Below, piece after piece: positions 35,037-48,300 of a stretch of 64,000 bases of DNA. The notes under the pieces are model-generated. The model did not search any database and was not told where the DNA came from. It worked only from the letters and a program-made list of their open reading frames with translations. A program made the position numbers and the translations under genes. The number at the start of each line of letters is the position of its first letter. Within the stretch, counting starts at the first letter, position 1. This DNA is from Acanthaster planci. Taxonomy: Eukaryota; Echinodermata; Asteroidea; Valvatida; Acanthasteridae. The DNA is taken from contig NW_019091396.1 in assembly GCF_001949145.1 (NCBI RefSeq), forward strand, positions 136,701 to 200,700. Direction: 5' to 3'.

Positions 35037-35383
35037 NNNNNNNNNNNNNNNNNNNNNNNNNNNNNNNNNNNNNNNNNNNNNNNNNNNNNNNNNNNNNNNN
35101 NNNNNNNNNNNNNNNNNNNNNNNNNNNNNNNNNNNNNNNNNNNNNNNNNNNNNNNNNNNNNNNNNNNNNNNNNNNNNNNNNNNNNNNNNNNNNNNNNNNN
35201 NNNNNNNNNNNNNNNNNNNNNNNNNNNNNNNNNNNNNNNNNNNNNNNNNNNNNNNNNNNNNNNNNNNNNNNNNNNNNNNNNNNNNNNNNNNNNNNNNNNN
35301 NNNNNNNNNNNNNNNNNNNNNNNNNNNNNNNNNNNNNNNNNNNNNNNNNNNNNNNNNNNNNNNNNNNNNNNNNNNNNNNNNNN
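35037..35383. other. Assembly gap (N run)
   Basis: 347 N between the NLR fragments and the SLC37A gene. A 5' non-coding exon or promoter could lie inside. Confidence 1.
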
Positions 35384-35628
35384 GTGTGACACTTTGACCT
35401 GTACATGTACCTGGCTATGAGGTTTGATCGTGTGGGGTGTGGAATGGTGGGGTACTCTGCAGTGGAGCTTAAGTCAAATGGATATTGTTTACATGTCATG
35501 TTGTCATGTCACAGACGATGTGCCGTATTTTAGATGAATTGTATCAAGAGTGAGATGCATAAACTAGGTGAAGGTTGAGAATTTTTTAAGGAATTGGTCA
35601 ACAAAGTTGGGCCAGCCTAACTGCAGCA

Positions 35629-35655
35629 CTACAGTTGGGACTGTCCCAACTGTAG
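35629..35655. repeat. Perfect 13-bp palindrome with 1-nt centre
   Basis: CTACAGTTGGGAC, T, GTCCCAACTGTAG. Partial outer arms CCTAACTG and TAGTTAGG extend it. About 480 bp upstream of the putative SLC37A 5' UTR exon. Confidence 0.85.
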
Positions 35656-36134
35656 TTAGGAGAGACGCTTTAGTTTGGGTGTAACAGAGCTCTTGGGTTT
35701 GTCATCCATAGATGCACTACACAAAGCTGTAAGCAGCAAAGGAGACTCGAGGCAACAGTATCCACGTTCCTTTCTCAAAAGTGTGAGGAAAAGAAAGCCA
35801 TCGTTTCTGCCATAGCCAAGACAACTTTAAAGTGCTCCAGAAATGCTTCAGAAAAATTTCTGAAAGTATTCTCTTCATGTGACTATTTTATGGTGTCAAA
35901 CTACATGTAGCTCGTGTACAGTACACGGTTTGGCTTTTAACCAGGTCATCACTAACTGAACTCTGATACCTCTATCTGTCATAAAAAATAGAAGAGGAAA
36001 AAAAATTGAAGTGTTTGAAATCACTTAACCTAAGTACAAAGTGCTAAACATTGCGCATGTATACGTAGAGTTCTTAGTACTATTTATCTCGTGACCTTGT
36101 ACTATTATTGTATTGTTCTCAACTTTCTTTTCAG

Positions 36135-36268
36135 GTTTGGTTGGTACAGTAAATCATACCTAGAACTTTTAAGTGTGCACAGAAGCGCTTAGATCCAGCA
36201 GCAGTGAAGTATTCTCCTAGTCATTGGCCCACCAGGCTGCAGCCAACACCAGGCTATCTATACTGACC
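36135..36268 (+). other. SLC37A2: Probable 5' UTR of SLC37A first coding exon
   Basis: CAACTTTCTTTTCAG ending at 36134 is a strong acceptor, so transcription probably starts in an exon further upstream. The start context is CTGACCATGGCG. Confidence 0.5.
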
Positions 36269-36336
36269 ATGGCGGGGACCCCATTGATGACCCCTCTGCT
36301 GAATGCCTGCTTTCGTGGGCGGTACCGGACATTACT
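36269..36336 (+). CDS. SLC37A2: SLC37A exon 1
   Basis: Residues 1-22, MAGTPLMTPLLNACFRGRYR, the cytosolic N-terminus before the first helix. Phase 2, donor GTAAGT. Confidence 0.88.
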
Positions 36337-39300
36337 GTAAGTATAGACGTGGGGAGACATGGCTCAGTTACCGTGGGTCCGGTTCAAAAAAGAAAGCAAG
36401 GATGAATTTTCTACTACCCCTTTCTTTTCCCTGCCTGGCACCCCCTTTGAATTTTTTTCCCTTTTTTTTGTATTAAATGTGTAACCCATTTTGACTTATT
36501 CACGAATTCAAAGTTTAAAAGCAAAGTGAAATTGATTTTTAGGTTCGCCCTGATTTTCACGCCCGCACCATTTTTGCTTTTAAGTTTTATACTTCTTTAT
36601 CTGTGTTCTTTTTCTTCAAAATGTATTGTCCGGACAAAGTTTCTCACCGGATCAACAGGCACAAACAGCAAAACGTTTCGTGTGTACAAAAAAATGTAAA
36701 TGTATTAGTTTATCATACGAGCGGGAGTGGAACATGGGATAATGTAGCGCGTGTATGTCCCAGATATACCACGAGGCGGGAATGATGTGCACGTTGTGCA
36801 TCTGTGTCCCATATACCACTCCACCTTTAGCCTCGTGGTGTGCGGAGCACAGACGCACTGCATTAATCCGTGTTCCCGTGAGCGCGGTGGTGATAACGAA
36901 TTTATCTTCAAGCAAACTTGACGCGCAGTAAAGATGGTAAGGGGCCCTTTGTGCATTTTACGTAAAATACCTGTAGAAGACAAAAGGGTACCATACCCGC
37001 GCACCGCAAAAGAAGTAACACCGGTGTACCACAATTTTGCGATTTCCTCTCGTGAGCATTGGAATTGTTTATGTTTTAGTTTATTTCAATAACAACAGGG
37101 CTTATAAACACAAAGAATAGAAGTTGTTAAATTTGCCACTTTTGAATTTACAGTCATGCAGAAGTGCGTTTGCTTTTGGTGTAAAAATAGTGCAGTGCAT
37201 TGAGTTACATGTAGAGTGATGCAGACATTAGTTTAACATGGACTCAGCAAAAATGTCACAATGTTGGTTGCCATGAATCAACCAATCAGAATTGAAAATT
37301 CAAGTTTGCCTTAAGATACATATGTGGAGTAGACTGACGTGTGTGGTGCATGCCCCTACTTGTAGTGCGCTATAGCCATTGTGGCTTCGGATGATGCCGT
37401 CTCCCATGAACTTACTTCCAGTCTGCCATGAGGTTCATTCGATACCCTTTCAAAACTCTATCTGACGTCAATTAACAGATTAAGCAGCTGACAGTTGGTA
37501 TCTGTCCTGTTTGTCGTATCTGACTCTTTTACCGTACGTGTTCTACAATGTACCATTTGTTGGACGTCTCAACCCTCAGTTCACTTTGGATGGGAAGATG
37601 TCAAATTCATAAAATATACAATGAACATTCTCCTCTTGTCCAATTTTGGTCCAGTCAGAGTGATGTGAACCCCCCAAAATAAACACTGACTTTAAATGGC
37701 CTGATGATGCCCTGCTTTTTGGCGATCATTTACTTCTGAAGCCACAGCAGCGTTAAACGAGTCAAGAACGTCAACTTCGTCAAGTGATAAAAAAGCAAGC
37801 ACCTCCTGAATTTATTTCCCCAAAACCAGGAAGAGAAACTGTTTATGTGTACAAGGCAGGAAATTGTACTCTGACAGTTACATGTATTATCACGTGTTAT
37901 CTGATTAGCAAGATCACATGAGCTGTAAAAATGCCCTACTATGAGCCTGAGGCCTGCGGCAGATACTGTACATGTATGTGTGTATAAACGTTTGTGTAGA
38001 AATGAGTAACTTCAGTAAGAGTGAAACTACATAAAATGCTCTCAAACATGGATTGACTTGCAGCAATGATATTTCTGCAGCAGTTACCTTCACAACCCAG
38101 AGGCGCACACTGGGTACATGTACAGATACACTGTACAGGTGTAGGGGTACGTGCGTGAACATGCTTCATACATATACTACATGTATACATGTACCTGTAG
38201 GCCCTACCCGTATACCAGTGCCTGATTTGGTTCAGGAAAAAAAATAGTCCTGTAAGTTACAGTATTAGAAAATAAAACTACATGTAGATACATGTAATCC
38301 CTCCAATAAAATGAAATTGATTTGTTTTGAGGATGTATGTATTTTTAATGTGTTTAATTACCTCATCTTGTACTACAGTATGTACATGTCCATTACATGC
38401 ACATGTATAATGTATTTAAATAGATACATGTTCAATGGAACACTGTTGAAACAGAATCCTTAGGACTTTAAAATTTACAATGTACCTTTGGGACTTTCAA
38501 AATTACCTTTTTGTACTGTAGTACATACATGTACATGTACATTGTACTCATATACATGTACATGTAGTTACCTTGTATTAGCAGTAATGGGAAAGCAAAG
38601 ACTTGGGATCTACATGTAAAATTGTCTTTGTTAAAGATGTGACCTTGTACTGTACATGTACATGTAATTAATACATGTACTCTTCTTACACATGTACATG
38701 TACCTTTGTCTGTGTTCAACTGTACCCCTGATACTGTACATGTACATGTACGTTTCAATTTTTTTTCCCCATCTGAAGTGGAAATTTTTATATTTTTCTG
38801 TTCGCACCATCTGAATTTCTAGGACGTAGTGGCTATGTACAACAGCTGCCATGCAACCCCATACACACTTAGTACCATCACACGCCTAAAAGCTTCCTGA
38901 GAAGTGCAAATAATTGCATTTCTGAAACCATCCATACAGCACTCCTCCGCAGGAGTTTACTTTATAATTATACTATATAAACGAAAAGAATCAAACAGTA
39001 GGCCTACATGTACCTAACAGTTAGTAATAACTAATCATGTTTTATTCTCCCTGCGAAACAGTTGAGCAACCGTTGCTGCATGCGTAATGCTACATGCACT
39101 AGACTGTACATGTACATGTACACTGTACATGGCTTTACATGCTTCTACACGTCAAATGCAGTGCCACTAGATCACACCACTTTTCAGTCAAATTTTCCCA
39201 ACGAATTCCCTGATTATCCCAAGTTTTTTGTGGAGGTGTCTGTCCTGTAAGTTGTTCTGATCACAACAACGGCATTTTTGGAAAAAAAAATTTGGGCTTT

Positions 39301-42300
39301 TACTCGCATCTGCACAAAACGATCTCCAGAAGTCGACATGCTTGCAGGCTCCCGCACCCTATGCGTAGTGAAACAACGAATTCCTTTGAAGTTGCGACTT
39401 GGACCAGACCAGTCAATCATGATGCACAAATTACTGCATGAAAGCCATGGAGAGATCATGCCGGTGTGGATCGCAGCAGATTTTAGCGTGCAGACCTGAT
39501 GTTTCCCATTAAACGTTTTTAGCATTATGAACGGAAATAACTCACAGGAAGGAGATCTGGCAAAGGGAAACCTCAGGAAAAGTGAAAGATTTATTTGAAA
39601 AATTGAATGGAGAATTGGAGTGATTTTGTGGCTCAGAGTAGGCTGCTCTTATGGAAAGGGCACGATTTTGTGACCGTCATACATGTAAAACTTTGAATCT
39701 TTTTACATGTATTGGACATATCTCTTCGAGTTTGCTTGAAGTAAGCGGTGTGATCTGAAACTGTTGCACCATTTTTTAGTTGGTTTTGTTGTTTATATGT
39801 AATGTTGACCCAATTTTATCTTTCTATTTTACTACACGTATTTCTTGATTGACTCAAGGTTTTGATTCATTTTTCAAAATCACACGCCTAGAAACATTGC
39901 ACGCCTGGAGTGTTTTTTTACACGCTTGCAATTTCGGAATCACAAGTACATGTAGATCAACCTGTATGCTTGTAAATTCCATCCGGCCGTCAATTTCTCT
40001 GTTGGCTTATTGAACTCTCAAGTTGTCAAGCCAGCAGGTGGACCTGGGTTCAACCCCTGCAGTGACTCATCATTCCACTCCCATCCTGTCTTTTTTTTTG
40101 GATGATCTCTCTTTTCTTTATTTTTCTGTAAGTTTTTCTTTTCTGGTTTCTTTCGTAGTGGAGATTTTTGGCTGCAGAGGATTTTTAAAAAGGGAAATGA
40201 AGTCAGAGATCTATTACATGCAGGTACAGACTGGTTTGGTTTCCTGTCCAAAGCTGAGGATGAGTTCAGTAGAAAGAGGCAGCAACCAGTCCAAAGTGTC
40301 CTCTATATCCTCTGGATTTTTTTTACGCCTTTTCAGAGGCTTCCAAAAAACACCGTGTCTACATCATGTACATGTACCGGTAGGTTGGTGCCATAATTTC
40401 GGAAATTGGGGTCCCAAAGTGTGTCCCAGTTTCATCTGACCTTTGTTATTTAACATGGAAATATCACCGGAATTGATTTCAAACTATTAGTATTTGTTTG
40501 GCAGGTAATTTGCATTAATTCATTACTCTTGGAAATTGCAAAATGTGTTCTGAGCAAGTTTACAAAATCATATGTCAGATGTGACAGTGAACCCAAAAAC
40601 GGACCCCTAATTTCGGGAATTACCCATGTACATGTATATATCGTCGGTCCACTGCTGGCCGAAAGCACGGCTGCACCACATTTCTCTCTGCCTGGCTGTG
40701 TTGTACGGTAGGCCTACTTATACTGGTGCCAAACTTGAATTGACCCCAGTACTTGTGGGTTTCCCATCTCCAACTTGGAAAAGAATTCCATTGACGGACA
40801 CCACTAACATTCCCTGCAGTGGCCTACAAGTACATGTACATGTATGTATTAATTAGCCACCTGAAAGCAATAAAGTGCCCTCGAAAGTCAAATTTAGGCA
40901 TGTTAGCAGTGAACATATTGAGATATTTACTTAGAAAACACTTAAGAATTCTTAGACCCGAGTCTTGCATGTTGGGTTCGTGCACAGGGTGTCAAGTGGC
41001 ATCCGTGTAAATTTAGGGAATTCTTTTCCCTGACTTAATGTGCTGCCTTCCCCTGTTCCTGGTGCCATCCCTACGCAGGTCTCTTTCTTGTCCACGGTTT
41101 GTCCGTCTTCTGCTGATGTGGCCTGCTCAAGGTCATTCCCTAAGCTGTGATTGGTTCCAAGGCAACTTTAAGTTTGGTTCACATTCCTGTAATAACTGGG
41201 TAATTCCACCATCATGGGCATTACATACATGTACAGACATTTGAGGACCAATCCTGGTTTTGAAATTGTTTTAGCTACCGAAACTTAGAAGTACCCATTT
41301 GTTTGTTTGATGCAGTACCTCACATGATGTATACCGGCACTATGCATTGAAATAAACTGATAAATGGTAATCACTTAACCCTAACCCTCCTCAATCCTTC
41401 ACCTGTTGGAGGACTGAGGAGTGTTAGGGTTTTAATGAAGTAGTTGAATTACAAACGAGCATCATGGACATTACGCTGAAGGGACGTGGGTGACATGGAC
41501 ATTATACACAATCATTGCAAAACATCTGTGAAGTTACACGAACAGTCTGGAATCCATTATTTTTTCCAGGGTAATTTTATGCTGTAAGGAAGGAAATTGT
41601 CGACACACAAACAAAAGTGTTAAAAAAATGGCTGTCAACGGTGTACATGTGTCCTGGCCTCATGGACAGTGCAGTAGAGCGTATCATAAATATACCCAGA
41701 TTGACACATTGTTTTTATGTAGGGTACATTTACATGTACATGGGTATAGGGTTGTGCCGAATATTCGAATTACCAAATATTCGATCAAATATTCAAATAT
41801 TATTTTCCGAATTCGAATATTCAAATGCAAAATTCATGAAAAGGAAGGGGAAATCTTCTTTTGTTTTAAATGAGAAAAATTGCACTATGGAGGCTTGTTT
41901 CAATGCAGATTCATTCATGTTATGATAGAAAAAGTAAATTATTCACTAACCAACTTAAAGGAATGGAAATTTTCAACAGGGCAAGAACTATCGCTCGTCT
42001 CTAAAATCTTGCTTTACAAATCGTGGCTGGAGATCTCTACTCCCAGAGGTGCAACATGTTATATTGATCATAATGTACAATTGTGTGCATTATTACAACT
42101 GATTTTGTATATGGTTTGTTCATCAACAATCTGCCAATGGGTACTACCGAATATTCGGATATTCGATCAAATTGAAGGTCAAATATTCAAATTGTGAAAA
42201 AATTTACTTGATATAACTCAGCCCTAATGATGTGCACGTGTGTAGGCAATCATTCACTTTTTTGTCCGCTCTTTACAAATGTAATTGTGATGTTGCGGTA

Positions 42301-45300
42301 GATGTATGTGCATTCATTTTGTTATTCTTACGATACTTTCCTTTTTTCTTTGTAAATCTGCAGCCACAAGATCTTGGTGTTAATAATCACTTTCTTCACC
42401 TACATGACCTACCATTTGTCTAGAAGGCCAATCAGCATTGCCAAGGTAAGTGGGCGGAGCCTAATGTCCTCACCCCGATCCCTTTGCTAGTGTTTTTAAC
42501 TACGATTCAGTTTTACTAAAAAATTGGCGAAATGAATAAATGTGTGCACTACATGTACATGTACATTGTGCCCCAGATATTTCACCCGACATACATACAT
42601 GTAGTTATATACGTGTACGTGTGTGTGCGTAGTTGTCCTGTGGTTACATTGGCCGCAATCTATCTGTGCTGTCACTTGATCTTGATGTGATCTCTGTCGA
42701 TTTGCCCACGATTTGCCAATAATTTGGCCATTGGCCAATTGTCTCTTTGTAGTTTGTGGTTGTGGAAAATTGTTTGAAAACAAGACGTAATTAGACGATT
42801 TCGTACGGGATTGACCATTAGTGCAGAGTGATCAGACGGATGTCCAGATGGGTCGATCATGCCCAATACATGTAGTTACTTGTACCAGGGGGGTACAGCG
42901 TTCTTCTGACTTGACTGATTGCACACTATGTGTACATGCTGTACACTAGCGCAGTACTTGTGAGTTTATCCGGATAGAGAGGAAAATAATTTCAATTTGC
43001 CGATGACTCTTTCTCACGTTTGTTGGTGTTGGCCTTTTTACACTAAACAATTCTTCGTTTTCAGCGTTGTACATGACAAACGTTAATGGAGAATATAAAA
43101 TTAAACACAGACTTTGTCCACGTTCCGTTCTGATCAACTCAACAATTCATAGAAAGCTGTCTTCATGTTCCGGTACCGATACATGTAATGTACCATGTTC
43201 GTGCATGTCGGCCATGCTGGGACCGTCCAAGTTTTGGTGTGTGTCCCTGTCACATCTGACGTATGATTTTGTAAGCTCAGAACACACTTTTTAATTCCCA
43301 AGAGTGGTGGATTAATGCACGTTTCCTGCCAAACAGATAGAAATAGTTTGAAATCATTGTCAGTGATATTTCCATGTCAAATCACACAGGTCGGGTGTAA
43401 CAGGGATACGAAGGTGTCACTCTTTTGGACCCCGAATGTATGACAAGGACCGGTGTATATTGTATATGTACTTGCATATGTGCAAATATACAGGTACTTT
43501 AAGGCCCTAAAAATGAAAGTGGAGGATCTCTTTAATTCATAACAAACTAGGCGTGTACATGTAGTATTCCACCATGAGCAATGCTGAAAACAACATGTAC
43601 ATGTAATTTATTTCAGCTGGTAGTGCTCAGCTGCTATCCATGGGCATGATCAGGATGCCTCCACAGTGCGTATATGTATGTACATGTACATGTACATTGT
43701 AGCTTTGTAAGGCCCTGCAGTGCTCTGATGGCAGAGCAGCACCCTGAAGGTCAGGCCTTCATTCACCCATGTACTATCAGGGGTGTGAGCATTCAGCCTT
43801 TTTTGATTTCACCTTTTTTTGTTTGGATGTCGACCCCGAATTGCAGCTTTTTTGTACGCCCGGTGTGCACAAAAGTATGGGAACTTTTTACGCTTCGGCA
43901 TCTGGCCAGCTGTTTTTCAGCTCTAATTTTAAGTGGTCACTCACTCCCCTGACCTGCTGACTATGTACATGTAATGAATGGCTCATTAATAATGGCTCCA
44001 GTCAGAGTTGGGCAAGCTCTTCGGTCATTGTTTGTCACATTTATACCTGGTACATGTGGAAGCCAGGTTACGTTGTAATTACTGTTTAGGTGAACACAGG
44101 CAACTGACTTCTGTCATGTCTGTTGGACTTTCATTGCCTAAACATACACGATTGTACATGTACCGGTACTTAGGGACCAGTACATGACTTGAGGACCAAT
44201 ACATGTACATGCTCTATACATGTATTGCACGGTGAATATGCATGTGCCCTGGTATTTATACCTTATACATGTACCGGTACATGTTGCTCCATTTTTAACT
44301 ACAGCATCTGTGGACAGAATACATGTACATGTAGGGTGCCCCAGGAAAAACAAATTCTGAAATAAAGGGTTGATTTGACCGGGTTGTGTGTTGTAGGACT
44401 ACATGTACATGTATGTACATGTATGTACATGTGTAAATCATATTATTGTGTAAAGTGGGAGAGAAATGTTTTCAAATGATACAGCGATTGAATTCCGCCG
44501 TGCTTCACTGAGCACCATTGCTTGAGAATGGTGCCATATGTTAAAACCTATTTGCAACACCTTAGGTTTTAACAAGACAGTTACAATCACATCCAACATG
44601 GCCGAAGGGAAACCTTTACAGCATATCGGTACCTGCACATGCGCTGTAAGAAATGGTTATCATAAGATGAGATTTAGTCACAAATCTTTTGTCATTAACC
44701 CTCCTACGTTTATAAAGATATGCAACTTCATTCTTGACAAAGTTGTCCTATCTCTGTCAGTCAAAATCAGTCCCAATTACCACTGTGTGTCTGTATGCTG
44801 GGTCAGATCAAGTGGAAGGTTTTTTTTTTGACTGTCTGTGACTATTAGAGCAAAAGGAGGGTTTTTATTTTATGGTAATAGCTCGACCATATTGCCACTG
44901 CACTGTTGCATAAATGGCTGACTGGTTTCATTGCACCGTAAATTCATCTTTCCGCCTACATGTACAGGTATGCCGCCATAAAAGAATACATGTACTGTAC
45001 ATTATCCACTTTGCATTATCTGCCTGCACCATCATGCTGCTGTACCCGAATGCTGTTTTCCCGGACTAAACCAAACAATGCGTTCCATTTAACACATTTC
45101 ACACTAATAATATGACATACCAGAATCAGATACATGTACATGTACATGTACATGTACCATCCCCTCCAACCCCCAAGAAAAATAAAAAAATAATAAAATA
45201 AAAAGTCCACTCTTTCACAGCACTTGTCTGGCGATAAATACTGCATTATTCTATATACCTTGTACAGTGCAGCATGAACATGTACATGTACAATATGCAT

Positions 45301-48300
45301 CTACGGTACATGTACCATCTTGCTTTGGGGAATGAAGGAGTCAGGAACCTTTAATGGATAAAACAAATTGCTCAACTTTTTTTTCAGAAAAAAATATCCT
45401 TTTTGCCACTTTCACCCCGACCTACTGGTACAAGTGTACATGTTGACAGGTGTCTGAGTGAAAGCCTGCTGTTACTCAAAAATGAAATTAAATGCATTAC
45501 CGGCAGACTGCCGTAGATGCTGATCTGTGTACCGTAGTGTGAACAGATTAGGAGCTTACTTTGCTTTTAATTGTATGTGCCCTGATAAAGTTAAGTTTTG
45601 TAAATTATTGTCAGGAAATTCCTGGCCGTATACACGCAGCTGCACTGTGAGCGTGCCGGTGGCTGGACTGGTTGCATTGCATTGACCTTTTTGGGGGAGA
45701 TTACCATTCTGTTTCACATGCGAGCTTGTCAACCGTGGATCTTCATTAGCTCAACAGATGTCCATAATTTAAATGCAAATTTATTTGAGCACGTGCAAAC
45801 TGTCTCATGCTGTACACACACAGAAGGATAGAAAACGAAACCAAAAAGAAATCAAAGAAATTTTTAAAATATAAAAAATATTTTGGTATGTACCAGAGGT
45901 TCCTGGGGGCAGTGTGTTGGGATCGACATGGACCATAGAGCAAACAGAGGGCAGGGAAAAACAGGTTGACAAGGCATTACAAGTACATGTAGCCAGTCTT
46001 TGCACAGTACAGCGTGGTGTTTATGACAAACTAGACTTGAATCACGTCAGACATAGGTTGCTCTTTCCTAGTCAGCCATCCCTTCAGCCGCGCCAGTACG
46101 CACTACACAGCCGTCGCGCTCGGCCCGGCATCTTGCGTAACCCTTATAAGGCGTCCTCATTTGATAGCCTTTATTGTACAGGACAATGTGTGTCATATAT
46201 GTATGTCACCAGTCAGTAAGTCCGACTTACCATACTGACTGGACCTATCGGACCCGCTGCGGTGATATACATGTGTGTAGTTATTCATAATTGCATATGA
46301 ACGACATGATCTTGCATAATGTATGGAATTTCCACCAATCAAAGCAGTCAGACTTGTAGACTCGTTCATTATAATGCAGGTATGAATGACGTAAAAACAA
46401 GCCCAGCAATGTGATTGGCTGCTACCACTTTTGATAGATTTCATGAACCCATTCACTGTGTACAAATGGTTGGCAGATTCGTCAAGTTGTGATTTCTGAA
46501 CTGAATCATTGTAATATGACACAAGAGGGTACGAAGCAAAATGGCGGTCTCAATTCTGTGTTTAGCCAAAGCAGAAAAGAAGACGTCACAGAGATTGTGA
46601 CTTGAGTCAAGTCTAGCAACAAACCGACAAATTTATTTGCATAATTTGCATCATAATGAAATTAATAAGTTCCTGTTTCATTTTTAGGGTGTGTGGCACC
46701 GTAACTGCTCCATACCCATCAATGACCTTCAGTTCCCCGTTTTCAATATTTCTGACGCCGGAAACCCCAACTGGTGTGACTGGAAACCTTTTGGTAAGTT
46801 ACTTCCAAAAAATACAAACAAAACACAGCCAAAATGCCCCAGAGAATCAAATACCTGTAATTTTGTGTAAAAGGGTCATTCCGTGAGGTTGGGTGCAATT
46901 TGTGACTGTGTCCGTGTTATGTGGGTAACTTTTAACACCTGTCATGCAGTGTTCTAGCTAGGACCATTTTAGTGCCGCGTAAATTTTTGGATTACAAAGC
47001 ATAGTGAGCGCAGTTCTCAATGCTTTCTGATGCTTGAATACGATCAAATTGGTACATTTAAATTTTAAGTAATATTTCAGTTCATTTTTTGGAAAATCCG
47101 TGCTGGGTGGCACAGCCAATTTCAACCCTAAGTGCCGGGCGGAAATTTGCAGTACCGGGTGGTCCACCATGGCTAGAATCCTACTGTCATGACCAGTAGA
47201 GTAGGTCATTTACTCTGTAAATATAACACACACCTCTGTATTCAGCCTTACAAGATGTATCACAATGTCAATTTGGAATCCGCATGCAGGGAAGTAGCTG
47301 TTCATTTTTACGGAACCCATGTAACAATTGACACCGTCACAGATTGTGCCCCAACCTCATGGAATGACCCAAAAGTAAACATTCCTTACGTGTGTACATG
47401 CTGTCAACAGTTACAATTGATGAGACAGAAAAACAGGAAATGCCTCCATGGCTAGCTTTCTCTTTGCCTAGGTTTCATTTTTGATTTCCTCGGGATGTAC
47501 GCATTCTGTCTTAGGGCATACTGGTAACATACATGTAAATCTTCCATGCCAGCAATTGCTTTGCCAGGGTTTGTAGGATTACAGATTTGCAGACTCTAAA
47601 CAAAGCAATGTAACGAGAACTAGATAAGTCCCATCTTTTTTGCCCTGATAAAGGGTTTTCCTAGGGTTTTGTGAAAAATAAAAAAAAGACGTTTTCTCTT
47701 GATTGAGCACATTGAGTGAACCAGAGGTGAAATTTGTCCAGCGTTTTTCTGATTTCAGGATCTTTAAAAAAAAGTGTCTTTTAAAATCCGGAAAATCCTG
47801 AGTTTAACATTACAGTGTTTTTACAAGAGCACAAGAAAAAGGTCTTTTAAAGAAGTGCTTTCAAATACAATAAAGAATGTGCCAGTTGGGCGAATGCAAG
47901 TATTATTTCAGGAATATTTAGAGGATTTAAAGAGGTTCCTGGCAAAATTGCCTGGATTTTCAAATGGATTTACATGTAAGGAAACACTGTGTTCTGCATG
48001 GTAGTTTTTCTGTGTTTCTTTTTCTTTTTTGTTGGAAATGTTCTACTTCTTCCTGTTCTGATAATGCCGTTTCTTCCGTTCATGTTTTGTAGACACCTCT
48101 GATGCTGAGGTCCTGCTAGGATGGCTAGACACCGGGTATCTATTTGCCTATGCAGTAGGAATGTTTTTCAGGTGAATGACTCGCACAAATGTTACGTTTT
48201 TCCCCCTTCTCGTCCAACAAGTTTGTGGGTCTACCGACAGAGCACCTTAGTGAGCACGTGACACATTTCTGCCAAATTGCAAGTCGTTCTGAAGTCACAT

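Larger units (their letters stand above)
32541..36134. other. Intergenic and presumed SLC37A upstream sequence
   Basis: No coding region supported. Contains a fold-back repeat (33091-33184), G runs near 33297 and 33776, the second assembly gap, and a near-perfect palindrome (35629-35655). Promoter elements could not be assigned. Confidence 0.65.
36337..42363 (+). other. SLC37A intron 1 (6.0 kb)
   Basis: No gene. Contains a dense TACATG/GTACAT cluster (about 38370-38760), a SINE-like head (40002-40175), an M3 MITE (40391-40625), a 55-bp hairpin repeat (41377-41431) and an inverted M2 MITE (41747-42226). Confidence 0.75.
42446..46687 (+). other. SLC37A intron 2 (4.2 kb)
   Basis: No gene. Contains M3 copy 3 (43221-43440), M1 copy 2 (43778-43951) and TACATG runs (for example 45131-45158). 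Confidence 0.75.

Noticed and set aside
34951-35499. Open frames across the second gap
   Set aside because: Open only because N cannot encode stops.
39278-39525. Overlapping frames on both strands near 39.3 kb
   Set aside because: Neither has a domain I recognise, splice support or a homologous copy in the window.
41377-41400. Interstitial telomeric repeat (AACCCTAACCCT)
   Set aside because: Only two units, explained by the H1 hairpin repeat whose other copy reads AACCCTAACACT.
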